Positions 45,421-53,701 of a stretch of 64,000 nt of DNA are shown in pieces. Source of the DNA: DAHUYF01 sp035945115 (lineage in GTDB: Bacteria > Pseudomonadota > Alphaproteobacteria > ATCC43930 > CGMCC-115725); contig DASZAN010000027.1 of the NCBI GenBank assembly GCA_035945115.1, positions 15,204 through 79,203 on the forward strand, read 5' to 3'. Made by a program: the position numbers and the translations under genes. How positions within the stretch are numbered: the first letter of the stretch is position 1; each line of letters begins with the position of its first letter. A model generated the notes under the pieces. That model saw nothing but the letters and a program-made list of their open reading frames with translations, did no database searches and was not told the origin of the DNA.

Positions 45421-46764
45421 TCAATAAACGCGGAGATCGGCGTTGGGCCAGGCGAGGGGCGCGTCGCTGGCGAAGGGCGGCGTGGTTGGCGTGATCTTCT
45501 GGCGCAGCTTGCGCTCGGCGCGCGGCACGAGGATCGGCATGAGCCACTTGGCGCGGCGCATCTGGCGCAGCGCCGCGCCGGGATTGATGAGGTGCGACGC
45601 GGGCGGCTTCTGGCCCATCTCTTTGAGGACGCGGCCCAAGGGGAGCGCCATCTTGTCCTGGAGCGCGACCATCGTCGCCAAGAGATCGGCCGCCTCGCTC
45701 AAGAGCGGGCCGAAGCCGTAGCGCGGCTGCATCGTGCCGATGATGTAAAGATGGCGGTAATCCGGCAGCAGCGCCCCGCCATAGACATGGGCGAGACCGC
45801 CCGTCACCGGTACCAGCCCCTTCGGCAGGAAGGGGAAGTCGACGTGATATCCCGTGCCGCAGATGATGACGTCGTAGTGGCTGCGCGTGCCGTCGACGAA
45901 TTCGACGCTGTCTCCATCGAAACGCTTGATGTCGGGGCGCGGCTTGATGCGGCCGTGCTTCACGTAATGGAGGAGCTCGGAGTTGATCGTCGGGTGATGT
46001 TCGAAGATCTTGTGGTCGGGCAAGGGTAGGCCGTAGCGACGGTAGTCGCCGAAGACGACCCTGAGCGCGATCTTGAGAGCAAATCGCTGTAGCCCCACCG
46101 GCACCCAGAGCGGCAGCGTCTCGACAAGCGGCTTGCCGAGGAGCGTCTTCGGCAGGAACCAGTAGCCGCGCCGGAGGCTGAGATCGCAGCTCTCAGCGAC
46201 CCGCGCCGCCTCGCTCGCCACGTCGCAGGCGGAATTGCCGCCGCCCACCACCAGCACGCGCTTTCCTGCGAGTTGCTGCGGGTCCTTGTAGTCCTTGCTG
46301 TGGATGAGCGTGCCGCTGAACGTGCCGGGATAATCGGGAAAGCGCTTGCTCCAGTGATGGCCGTTGCAGACGAGCACGCCCTTGTAGATGCGCCGCTCGC
46401 CGCCGGCGAGGCCGACATCCCAGAGATCGTCGGCGCGCGGCCGCACCAGCACCACCTTGGTATTGAATTCGATGGCGGGCTTGAGATCGAAATGCCGCGC
46501 GTAGTCGCGGAGATAATCCACCATCTGCTGTCGGCTCGGAAAATCCGGATAGTCCGCCGGCATCGGATATTCCGAGAATTCCGTGGTCCTGCGCGAGGAG
46601 ATGATGTGCGCGGTGCGGTAGACGCCGTGATACCAGTTGCCGCCGACATCGTCGTCGGCCTCGAATTGGTCATAGGCGACGCTATGCGCCTTGAGCGCGC
46701 GCGCCACGCCGAGCCCGACCGGCCCCGCGCCGATCACCGCCATCCGCTCGCGACGGTCCTCCAC
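45421..46764 (-). CDS. Flavin-containing monooxygenase (FMO type)
   Basis: This 447-residue flavoprotein has the FAD motif GAGPVG (residues 12-17), the FMO fingerprint FSGTLIHSKDY at 149-159 (FxGxxxHxxxY) and the NADPH motif GGGNSA at 174-179. The Y ending is FMO-like; type I Baeyer-Villiger enzymes have W(P/D) there. The GTG start at 46764 has GGAGG six bases upstream; it gives a start 7 residues before the first Met. It is the first gene of an operon with an SDR and an esterase, and divergent from TetR. Confidence 0.9.
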   Translation of the reverse strand: MEDRRERMAVIGAGPVGLGVARALKAHSVAYDQFEADDDVGGNWYHGVYRTAHIISSRRTTEFSEYPMPADYPDFPSRQQMVDYLRDYARHFDLKPAIEFNTKVVLVRPRADDLWDVGLAGGERRIYKGVLVCNGHHWSKRFPDYPGTFSGTLIHSKDYKDPQQLAGKRVLVVGGGNSACDVASEAARVAESCDLSLRRGYWFLPKTLLGKPLVETLPLWVPVGLQRFALKIALRVVFGDYRRYGLPLPDHKIFEHHPTINSELLHYVKHGRIKPRPDIKRFDGDSVEFVDGTRSHYDVIICGTGYHVDFPFLPKGLVPVTGGLAHVYGGALLPDYRHLYIIGTMQPRYGFGPLLSEAADLLATMVALQDKMALPLGRVLKEMGQKPPASHLINPGAALRQMRRAKWLMPILVPRAERKLRQKITPTTPPFASDAPLAWPNADLRVY

Positions 46765-46820
46765 CCTTTTCCTCCCGTGTGTCCGCGAGACCGCGCTAGG
46801 CAATCGCCGCGTCCTCGGCT

Positions 46821-46852
46821 AGGGTATTGGTCACTCTAGGGTGATGACCCTA
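46821..46852. promoter_or_regulatory. Candidate TetR operator dyad
   Basis: The divergent FMO/TetR intergenic region contains an imperfect dyad: AGGGT-ATTGGTCAC, centre TCTAGG, GTGA-TGACCCT. The core CACTCTAGGGTG matches its own reverse complement at 10 of 12 positions. Its position between the two genes is what is expected for TetR autoregulation. Confidence 0.45.
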
Positions 46853-46877
46853 TTTGTCAAACGGTATTTGAGGCGGC

Positions 46878-47516
46878 GTGAAGACGCGCGACAAGATCCT
46901 GAAGACGGCGCTCATGCTCTTCAACGAGCGGGGCGAGGCGCATGTCTCGCTGGGGCAGATCGCGCAGCGCCTCGGCATCAGCGAAGGCAATCTCTGGTAC
47001 CATTTCCGCACCAAGGAGGATCTCGTCACTGCGCTCTTCGCCGAGCTCGAGGCGCGCATCGAGGACCATCTCTCGCGCTCGCCGGCCGATTTCGGACCGA
47101 GTCTTGGCCATTTCGCCGAGCACGCGCGGCAAAGCTACCGCTTCATGTGGGACTACCGCTTTCTCTACCGCCATCGCTGCGATCCCGAGGCGGAGAGCGC
47201 GCTGGCGGCCCGTATCGCGCGCCTTATCGAGCGGGCGCATCGCCATGTCGAAGGCGTGCTCGCCGAGATGGTGCGGCGCGGGCTCATGCGCGCCACGGCC
47301 GCCGAGATCGCCGACCTCGCCGTCAACGCCTGGATCATCTCGCGCTACTGGCTCGATTATCTCCAGGAGCGGCACGGCCGCGACAAGATCAGCGAAAATG
47401 ACCTTCAAGCCGGCGTGAAGCAGCTCTTCGCGCTCTATCATCCTTATCTCACCGCGGCGGCGCTCGCCGAGGTTGCGGCCGCGGCTGCGCCGAAGCGTAA
47501 GATGGCGCAAGGCTAG
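46878..47516 (+). CDS. TetR/AcrR family transcriptional regulator
   Basis: This 212-residue regulator has the N-terminal helix-turn-helix (ILKTALMLFNERGEAHVSLGQIAQRLGISEGNLWYHFRTKEDLVTALF) and a ligand-binding C-terminal domain rich in His/Arg (FMWDYRFLYRHRCDPEAESALAARIARL). It starts with GTG at 46878 by domain fit. It is divergent from the FMO-SDR-hydrolase operon and most probably represses it. The haem c gene starts 6 nt after its stop. Confidence 0.9.
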   Translation: MKTRDKILKTALMLFNERGEAHVSLGQIAQRLGISEGNLWYHFRTKEDLVTALFAELEARIEDHLSRSPADFGPSLGHFAEHARQSYRFMWDYRFLYRHRCDPEAESALAARIARLIERAHRHVEGVLAEMVRRGLMRATAAEIADLAVNAWIISRYWLDYLQERHGRDKISENDLQAGVKQLFALYHPYLTAAALAEVAAAAAPKRKMAQG

Positions 47517-47522
47517 GCCGGG

Positions 47523-48782
47523 ATGGGCAAGCGCGGGCGCCGGCTGATCCTTGCCGCGGCGGCGCTTGCACTCGCACCGTTCGCCGCCACGGCCGAGCCT
47601 GGCGCCGATGTCTGCGGCCCCTTCGTGAGCGCCGCGCCGGTGCTCGCGCCGGTGATTGCCACGGGCCTCGCCGGTGCCAACGATCATTCCTTCGGCTGCC
47701 TCGCCTGGCAGAGCTTCATCTATCTCAATTGGCGCGCACGGCCCGACGCGCCGGGCGAGCCCGATCGCGCGGCCCCCTTCGCCGCGCCCGGCGCCACGGT
47801 CTGGGAGACCTTCGCCGACGCCGAAGCGTTGTTCCGGCCGAACGGCGTGCGGCCGCTCGCCTGGGAGCATGCGAGCGCCGGCCCGCGGCGGCTCGAGACG
47901 ACGATCCAGGCCGATGGCGGCATTCTCGTCGATCGCACCGGAAAGCCCGTCTATTACGAGATCCGGCTCAATCGCGACGAGTTCGCCTACATCGTCGCCA
48001 ACAAGCTCTTCGATGCCGAGGCGCAGCTCGCTTTCGCGCGCGAGCAGGGCATCGTGCTGCCGACGGGGCCGAGCGCGCAATATGGGCCCGTCGGCGCCAT
48101 CGAGGTGAAAGCGGCGTGGAAGGTGCTCACTCCGGCGGAAGCGGCCGAGCGGCCACGCCGCTTCCACGCCGCCGAGGCGATCCTGCCCGACGGCAGCCGC
48201 GCCTTGATGGGGCTCGTCGGGTTTCATCTCAATCAGCGGGTCGAGGGCTTCGCCCAAGGTCTCTGGGCGAGCTTCGTTCAGATCGACAGCGCGCCACTTG
48301 CCGGCGAGGGTGAGCGCCGCGGCCGCTATTCCTTCTTCGATCCCGATTGCGGCGGCTGCGCCGCCAATGCCATGACCGAGCCGCCGCAGGCGACGCAAGT
48401 GGAGCAAGTCTTCCCGGTGGCGCCTTCGGTGCGCGCGATCAATGCGTATATGCGCGCGCTCATCCGTGCCACCGAACCTGAGTCGCCGTGGCAGTTCTAC
48501 GACCTCGTCGGTGTGCAGTGGCCGCAATTCGCGCTGAGCGCTCCGACGCCGGTGCCCGACCCACAGCGGGGCGCGCGCCAAATGCTGCCGCTGTCGATCG
48601 GCATGCCGAGCACATCGACACTGATGAACCCGGTGCTCGAAACCTTTCGGCAGTTTCCCAATGTGAGCTGCATCGGCTGCCACGCCCAGGCGGCAACCGC
48701 GCGACGCGACGCGCGCGGCGCCGCCTATGCCGCCGACTACAGCTTTCTTTTCCGTCGCGCTGAGGCCGCCTCAAGGCGCTGA
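47523..48782 (+). CDS. Exported protein with single C-terminal c-type haem motif
   Basis: This 419-residue protein has a signal peptide (ILAAAALALAPFAATA) and one haem-binding CIGCH at residues 383-387. Two further Cys occur in FDPDCGGCAANAM near residue 280 and two at CGPF and GCLAW. The large N-terminal part has no family that I know, and the low His/Met content after the haem leaves the axial ligand unclear. It lies 6 nt after tetR and may be cotranscribed. It overlaps the SGNH hydrolase at its 3' end by 12 nt, convergent. Maturation would depend on the Ccm system. Confidence 0.82.
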   Translation: MGKRGRRLILAAAALALAPFAATAEPGADVCGPFVSAAPVLAPVIATGLAGANDHSFGCLAWQSFIYLNWRARPDAPGEPDRAAPFAAPGATVWETFADAEALFRPNGVRPLAWEHASAGPRRLETTIQADGGILVDRTGKPVYYEIRLNRDEFAYIVANKLFDAEAQLAFAREQGIVLPTGPSAQYGPVGAIEVKAAWKVLTPAEAAERPRRFHAAEAILPDGSRALMGLVGFHLNQRVEGFAQGLWASFVQIDSAPLAGEGERRGRYSFFDPDCGGCAANAMTEPPQATQVEQVFPVAPSVRAINAYMRALIRATEPESPWQFYDLVGVQWPQFALSAPTPVPDPQRGARQMLPLSIGMPSTSTLMNPVLETFRQFPNVSCIGCHAQAATARRDARGAAYAADYSFLFRRAEAASRR

Positions 48783-49373
48783 GACGGGCTCCGTCCAACG
48801 CCGCCAGGGCGCCCAGCCTTCGACGAGATCGGCAATGAGCGCATAGCCGGCGGCGCCGGGATGGGCGCCGTCGCCGACGGTGATCTCGAGGCGCCAAAGC
48901 GGCATCGCCGCGAGGGGCGTGTAAAGATCGAGATAGGGGACCGAAAGCTCGGCCGCGAGCCTAGCGAGCTCGCGCGAGAGCGCGGCAATGCGAGGATCGG
49001 CCTCGGCAAGCGCGGTCGGCGGCGGCCCGAGCATGAGGGTCGGATGGCGCTGGCGCGCGCCCTCCAGCACCGCCCGCGCGTTGGCGAGCGCTTGCGCGGC
49101 CGCCACGCGCGGCGCGCCGTCGCGGCTGACGCAGTCGTTGGCGCCGAAGGAGAAGACGAGGCGCCCGTCGATGCCATCGGGGAGGCGGCGCGCGCTCTCG
49201 TCCTGCCATCGCCGGGCGATCTCGGCGCTCGTGTCGCCGCGGATGCCGAGATTGTAGCAGGTGATGTCCTGGCCGCGCCGGCGCGCCGCGGCGCAAACGC
49301 GCCCGACCCAGCCGAGGAGCGTCGGATCGCCGGTACCATTGACGAGGCTGTCGCCGATGAAGCAGATGCGCAT
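48771..49373 (-). CDS. SGNH/GDSL-family hydrolase
   Basis: This 200-residue esterase/lipase-like protein has block I GDSLVNGTGD (nucleophile Ser9), Gly-block (LGIRGDTSAEIARRW), block III GANDC, and DGAHPGAAGY (Asp and His, block V). It is cytoplasmic by lack of a signal. The substrate could be an acyl ester or lysophospholipid. It is convergent with, and 12 nt overlapping, the haem c gene. Confidence 0.92.
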   Translation of the reverse strand: MRICFIGDSLVNGTGDPTLLGWVGRVCAAARRRGQDITCYNLGIRGDTSAEIARRWQDESARRLPDGIDGRLVFSFGANDCVSRDGAPRVAAAQALANARAVLEGARQRHPTLMLGPPPTALAEADPRIAALSRELARLAAELSVPYLDLYTPLAAMPLWRLEITVGDGAHPGAAGYALIADLVEGWAPWRRWTEPVSAP

Positions 49374-49536
49374 GTGTTCGCTCGCCGTCCCTCTGGGACC
49401 TCGCCTCAGTTGATCGCTTGATTGTACCTGACGCCCTCACCCCGCACCTAACGTCTCCTCTATCCTAAATCTTGTTCGACAATCCTCCGGCGCGTTAGCC
49501 TCTGACGTCTGTGCGGCTGGCCCGAGGGAGCTGAAC

Positions 49537-49944
49537 ATGCAAGAGATCAGTATCAATTGGCTTGCATTGATCGTGGCGATCGCCGCCAAGATTATTTTGG
49601 GCGCGTTCTGGTACTCGCCGATCGCATTCGCGGGGCCGTGGTCGCGGCTTGCCGGAATCACGCAGGAGCAGATGAAGACGGCCATGCCGAAAGCGCTCCC
49701 GGTCGATGTCGTCTCGGCAATTCTGATGGCTTTCGTCCTCGTCCATGCGATCCGCTACGCCGGTGCGCACGGGATCGGCCAGGGCGCGGCGGTCGGCTTC
49801 TTCAATTGGCTGGGTTTCGTCGCGGCCACGCATATCGCCGGCGTGTTCTGGGAGAGGCGTCCGTTCGGCCTGTTTGTGATCAACTCCGGTTATCAGCTGG
49901 TTTCATTGCTGATCATGGGCGGCATCCTCGCCACCTGGATCTGA
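49537..49944 (+). CDS. DUF1761 family membrane protein
   Basis: This 135-residue membrane protein has four hydrophobic segments. The DUF1761 pattern begins LALIVAIAAKIILGAFWYSPIAFAGPWSRLAGIT and ends NSGYQLVSLLIMGGILATW. Function unknown. GAGGGAGC precedes the ATG. It is followed after 13 nt by the Grx-type ArsC, so they may be cotranscribed. Confidence 0.9.
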   Translation: MQEISINWLALIVAIAAKIILGAFWYSPIAFAGPWSRLAGITQEQMKTAMPKALPVDVVSAILMAFVLVHAIRYAGAHGIGQGAAVGFFNWLGFVAATHIAGVFWERRPFGLFVINSGYQLVSLLIMGGILATWI

Positions 49945-49957
49945 GCGAGGAGCATCA

Positions 49958-50299
49958 ATGAGCGTCACCATCTACCATAATCCGCGCTGCAACAAGTCGC
50001 GTCAGACACTGGCGCTGCTTGAGGCGCGCGGTCTGACGCCGCGGGTCGTCGAATACCTAAAGACACCGCCGACTGCCGCCGAGCTGAAACGACTCTTGAA
50101 GCTTTTGGGCCTGACACCCCGCCAGTTGCTGCGTCCCAAGGAGGCGACGGAAGCAGGCCTCGACGATCCCGCCCTCGGCGATGCCGACCTGATTGCGGGC
50201 ATGGTCAAGCATCCGGTTGTCATCGAGCGGCCGATTGTGGTGGCGGGCGAGCGGGCAGCGCTCGGCCGGCCGCCGGAGGCGGTGCTCAAGATCCTGTGA
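49958..50299 (+). CDS. arsC: Arsenate reductase, glutaredoxin-linked type (ArsC/Spx-like)
   Basis: This 113-residue thioredoxin-fold ArsC uses glutathione/glutaredoxin. The catalytic Cys11 lies in YHNPRCNKSRQTL, and the arginines in VVIERPIVV and ALGRPPE are kept. It is a second, structurally unrelated arsenate reductase in the window; the first at 9969 is LMW-phosphatase type. Family members such as YfgD may have other roles, so arsenate reduction is likely but not proven. Confidence 0.9.
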   Translation: MSVTIYHNPRCNKSRQTLALLEARGLTPRVVEYLKTPPTAAELKRLLKLLGLTPRQLLRPKEATEAGLDDPALGDADLIAGMVKHPVVIERPIVVAGERAALGRPPEAVLKIL

Positions 50300-50432
50300 T
50301 GGCGAGATCCCTTTGCCCGCCTGGCGCCGTCATTGACGGAATCCGGCCGGCGTAGGACGATCCGTGCCGTCGACGTTAAAATGACAACGCCCGCCGTTGA
50401 AGTGGGCGAACACACTCAATCGGGAGGCTCTC

Positions 50433-51641
50433 ATGGAAAAACACTGGCTTTTCGGCGCGTCGGGCATGGTACTGGCGCTGGCGCTAGCCACACCCGCGGC
50501 GGCGGAAAAGAAGTATGCCCCGGGCGTCAGCGATACCGAGATCAAGATTGGCCAGACGATGCCCTACAGCGGGCCGGCATCGTCCTACGGCACCATCGGC
50601 AAGGCCGAGGCCGCTTACTTCAAGATGATCAACGAACAGGGCGGCGTGAACGGCCGCAAGATCAATCTGATTTCGCTCGATGACGGGTATTCGCCGCCCA
50701 AGACGGTGGAGCAGATCCGTCGTCTCGTCGAGCAGGAGCAAGTCGCTTTCACCTTTAACACCCTCGGAACCCCCACCAACACGGCGATCCAGAAGTACAT
50801 GAATGACCGGAAGGTGCCGCACCTCTTCGTCGCCACCGGCGCCACCAAATGGGGCGATCCCGAGCACTTCCCGTGGACGATGGGCTGGCAGCCGGCTTAC
50901 CAAATCGAAGGCCACATCTTCGCTAAATACATTCTCGATCACGCGCCCAATGCCAAGGTTGCCGTGCTCTATCAGAACGACGACTACGGCAAGGACTATG
51001 TGAAAGGCCTCAAGGACGGGCTCGGCGACAAGGCCACCAAGCTCATCCTCACCGAGGTGACCTACGAGACCAGCGATCCGACCATCGATTCGCAGATCGT
51101 CTCGCTGCAATCCTCCGGCGCCGATCTCTTCTACGACGTGACCATTCCGAAATTCGCGGCGCAGGCGATCCGCAAGACCTACGACATCGGCTGGAAGCCG
51201 CTCCATCTCCTGAATTCGGTCGCCGCCTCGGTCTCCGCAACGCTGGAGCCAGCGGGGATCGAAAAATCGGTCGGCATTATCTCGCTCTTCTACTTCAAGG
51301 ACCCGACGGACCCACAGTGGCAGAACGACAAGGGCTACAAGGAGTGGGTCGCTTGGATGAAGAAGTACTATCCCGACGGCGACCTCGCGGACGGCTTCAA
51401 TGTCTACGCCTACAACGTCGCGCAAGGCCTGGTGCAGGTGCTGAAGCAATGCGGCGATGATCTCTCGCGCGAGAACATCATGAAGCAGGCGGCCAATCTC
51501 AACATGGAGCTGCCGATGCTGCTCCCGGGTGTCAAAGTGAGCACCGGGCCCAAACAGTTTTTCCCGATCCGGGAAATGCAGCTTGCCAAATTCAATGGCA
51601 AGATTTGGGAGCTCTTCGGCGACGTCGTCAAAACGGAATAG
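50433..51641 (+). CDS. ABC transporter substrate-binding protein (Liv/HAAT type)
   Basis: This 402-residue periplasmic binding protein has a signal peptide (LFGASGMVLALALATPAAA). It contains SDTEIKIGQTMPYSGPASSYGTIGKAEAAYFKMINEQGGVNGRKI, the HAAT family hallmark. GGGAGG precedes the ATG at 50433. The cognate permeases are not adjacent; it may be an orphan feeding a common Liv complex. The ligand is unknown. A clear terminator follows. Confidence 0.94.
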   Translation: MEKHWLFGASGMVLALALATPAAAEKKYAPGVSDTEIKIGQTMPYSGPASSYGTIGKAEAAYFKMINEQGGVNGRKINLISLDDGYSPPKTVEQIRRLVEQEQVAFTFNTLGTPTNTAIQKYMNDRKVPHLFVATGATKWGDPEHFPWTMGWQPAYQIEGHIFAKYILDHAPNAKVAVLYQNDDYGKDYVKGLKDGLGDKATKLILTEVTYETSDPTIDSQIVSLQSSGADLFYDVTIPKFAAQAIRKTYDIGWKPLHLLNSVAASVSATLEPAGIEKSVGIISLFYFKDPTDPQWQNDKGYKEWVAWMKKYYPDGDLADGFNVYAYNVAQGLVQVLKQCGDDLSRENIMKQAANLNMELPMLLPGVKVSTGPKQFFPIREMQLAKFNGKIWELFGDVVKTE

Positions 51642-51661
51642 CGCTGGCTGAAAATGGGTAG

Positions 51662-51698
51662 CGGCGGCCTGCTCCCAATCAGGCCGCCGTTCTCTTTT
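51662..51698 (+). terminator. Rho-independent terminator after the binding-protein gene
   Basis: CGGCGGCCTG at 51662-51671 pairs perfectly with CAGGCCGCCG at 51680-51689 over an 8-nt loop, followed by TTCTCTTTT. Confidence 0.88.
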
Positions 51699-51853
51699 GC
51701 CTCTGCGCCTTCACCTAACGGCGCCGCCAAGTCGCGGATCGCGGGTTTCGCGCGCATTCGACATGATCAAATGCCCCGGTCCGGCAATCTCTTCAACCTT
51801 GCCGCCGTTAAGCTCACGAGACCGTGGTTCTCTGAGATATTGGAGGCGTGGCG

Positions 51854-52054
51854 ATGTTGCGCCAACCGCTTTCTCGCATTGCTATCATCATCGTCGCGCT
51901 CGGCACCGTCAGTGGATGCAGCGGCGAATACACGCCGCCCTCGCGCGCGATCGCCCAGGACATGGCGGCAACCTCGGCGGGGGGCGCCGGCACGACGCAT
52001 CTGAGCGGCACCACCACCTTCCGCGACAGCGACTTCGCACCGCTCCGCCGCTGA
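51854..52054 (+). CDS. Small putative lipoprotein
   Basis: This 66-residue protein has a hydrophobic leader (RIAIIIVALGTVSGC) with lipobox VSGC at its end, then a short hydrophilic tail. The ATG at 51854 is preferred over the GTG six bases earlier because GGAGG lies 7 nt upstream of it. It has no known family. It ends 1 nt before the convergent TauD-like gene. Confidence 0.62.
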   Translation: MLRQPLSRIAIIIVALGTVSGCSGEYTPPSRAIAQDMAATSAGGAGTTHLSGTTTFRDSDFAPLRR

Positions 52055-52055
52055 G

Positions 52056-52928
52056 CTAAGCCGCGGGCCGCACCCAGTCGAGGCCGTCGGGCGCGGTCGC
52101 CTGGATCGTCGTCCGCACCATGACGCGCGCCTCGTCCAACGGCCAGGGGCGGCCGCGATGGAGCATGGCGCGGTTGTCCCACATCATCACGTCGCCCGGC
52201 CGCCAGCGATGGCGATATGTCGCGCCCTGGCGCGTCGCCTCGGCAATGAGCTCGGCCAAGAGCGCCTTCGCCTCGTTGTCGCCCATGCCGGCGACGGCGT
52301 AGGCGTGGGAGGCGATGTAGAGCGCGGTGCGGCCGTTCGCGGGATTGCGCCAGGTCATGCGCCAGCGAACCGGCGGCAGCGCCGCGCGCTCCTCGGGCGT
52401 CATCAGCTCCGGATGAATCTGATCGCGCGAATTGGCGTAGGAGTGCGTCACGATGCGGTCGCGGAACTGCGCCTGGCGCACCGGCGAGAGCCCTTCCCAT
52501 AAGAGCCGCGTCGAGGCGAATTCGGTCTCGCCGCCCGCTTCCGGCACGCGCCGTGCCGAGAGCACCGAGGCGAGCGCCGGCGTCTTCTTGAAGGAGCTGT
52601 CGGTATGCCAGAGCTGGTTCGCCTTGGCGCGCAGCACGTGGCGGTGGCCGTCCGGCACGACGTTGCCGCGCTCGTCGAGATTGTTGAGGCGGCTGTAGAA
52701 GGTGCCGTGGCCGACCGAGCCCACCTTGACGATCTCGAGCGGGCCGAAGGCACGCGAGAACGCCGCCTGGATGTCGTCGCTCACCGCCTGGTCGCGGAAG
52801 AGCAGCAGTGAATGCGCCTCGAAGGCGCCACGCACGGCCTCGTAGGCGGCGGCGCTTGCCGCGACGTCGATGAGACCCAAGCCGCGCACCTCGACGCCGA
52901 AGCCCTCGGCCAGCGGTACCAGCTCCAT
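52056..52928 (-). CDS. TauD/TfdA-family Fe(II)/2-oxoglutarate dioxygenase
   Basis: This 290-residue enzyme has the metal motif HxD in LWHTDSSF (His108, Asp110) and a distal His257 (LHRGRPWPL) with Arg268/272 as 2-oxoglutarate anchors. TauD-like enzymes hydroxylate sulfonates, aryloxyalkanoates and related carboxylates; the substrate is not visible. The start MELVPLAEGFGVEVRGLGL at 52928 matches the family; a longer frame upstream has no coding support. Confidence 0.9.
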   Translation of the reverse strand: MELVPLAEGFGVEVRGLGLIDVAASAAAYEAVRGAFEAHSLLLFRDQAVSDDIQAAFSRAFGPLEIVKVGSVGHGTFYSRLNNLDERGNVVPDGHRHVLRAKANQLWHTDSSFKKTPALASVLSARRVPEAGGETEFASTRLLWEGLSPVRQAQFRDRIVTHSYANSRDQIHPELMTPEERAALPPVRWRMTWRNPANGRTALYIASHAYAVAGMGDNEAKALLAELIAEATRQGATYRHRWRPGDVMMWDNRAMLHRGRPWPLDEARVMVRTTIQATAPDGLDWVRPAA

Positions 52929-53093
52929 CGCTTCCTCCGGGGCCGCTTTGGGTAAATGCCGGCCTATTATGCCGCGTCGGCGGAGCTTCGGGAACCAGCT
53001 CGGCCGCGGCCTCCGGTCAAGCACGCGCTGGAGGCTCGTTGGCTGGCGCTCGAGAAAATCCACCCGTCCGGCCGCTCGTTTCGCTCGCGCATC

Positions 53094-53170
53094 CAAATTA
53101 TACTTAATATTTATAAGAATAATCGATGTATTTTATCAATAAAACTAAAATTAGTCTTGCGATTTAGCGG
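53094..53170. promoter_or_regulatory. AT-rich island upstream of small gene
   Basis: A stretch from about 53094 to 53170 is strikingly AT-rich (AATTATACTTAATATTTATAAG...) in GC-rich DNA. No gene occupies 52929-53218, and this is the only standout feature there. It looks like a promoter-type or regulatory region for the small frame at 53219; no convincing -35/-10 pair can be fixed. Confidence 0.45.
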
Positions 53171-53218
53171 GTTTTGCCTCAATGTCTTCTTCACGGGTTG
53201 ACTGTGAACGGGGCAAAC

Positions 53219-53428
53219 ATGATCACGACCGGTAGCCTTGCTTTTGCGAAGTCGGTGAATTCGGCCTTCCATGCCGCGCCCGCCCTCCGGGCTCTCGAGG
53301 CGCAGCAGATCACCAAGCCGGCCGCGCGGCGGCCGCGGCGTTTCTTCCGTCGGGCCGAGCCGACTACGTTTCAGCGCTGCCTTGCGGTTCATCTCTACTT
53401 CGCGACCACACCGGGTGCGCTCGACTAG
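53219..53428 (+). CDS. Possible small basic protein
   Basis: This 69-residue frame starts MITTGSLAFAKSVNSAFHAAPALRALEAQQ and ends in a basic tail with RRPRRFFRR. I do not recognise it. Support comes from its place between an AT-rich island and a strong terminator, which makes a self-contained unit; the upstream ribosome-binding site is weak. It could equally be a non-coding RNA. Confidence 0.45.
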   Translation: MITTGSLAFAKSVNSAFHAAPALRALEAQQITKPAARRPRRFFRRAEPTTFQRCLAVHLYFATTPGALD

Positions 53429-53484
53429 CTTTCGCTTTGCCCCGCGGTGACGCCTCAGCCCCCCTGTCAGGCGCACCGCAAAAA

Positions 53485-53524
53485 GAACCGGCGCAGGCTC
53501 CCCTCCCTGCGCCGGTTCGCTTTT
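53485..53524 (+). terminator. Rho-independent terminator of the small transcription unit
   Basis: GAACCGGCGCAGG at 53485-53497 pairs perfectly with CCTGCGCCGGTTC at 53506-53518, 8-nt loop, followed by GCTTTT. The stem also has A-rich sequence in front, so it may work in both directions. Confidence 0.88.
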
Positions 53525-53538
53525 CGAAGAAAGAGATG

Positions 53539-53627
53539 CACAGGGAGACAGTGAGACAGTGAGAAGAAGATCGGCGCGCCTTGCGCGCCAAAATGTTTAT
53601 TCCTCACTGCCTCATTGTCTCCCTGTG
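53539..53627. repeat. 25-bp inverted repeat with nested hairpin
   Basis: Arms at 53539-53563 and 53603-53627 match at 23 of 25 positions (CACAGGGAGACA... and ...TGTCTCCCTGTG). The spacer contains a GGCGCG/CGCGCC hairpin at about 53573-53589. The structure is non-coding and unlike the REP family. It may be a mobile non-autonomous element or a processed RNA. Confidence 0.8.
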
Positions 53628-53701
53628 AATTCTTCTCCTTTGGCACAGGCCGGCCTTGACACGCGTGCCCGCCTCAGCGACCAAAGAGCGGGAGGTCGCG
53701 C

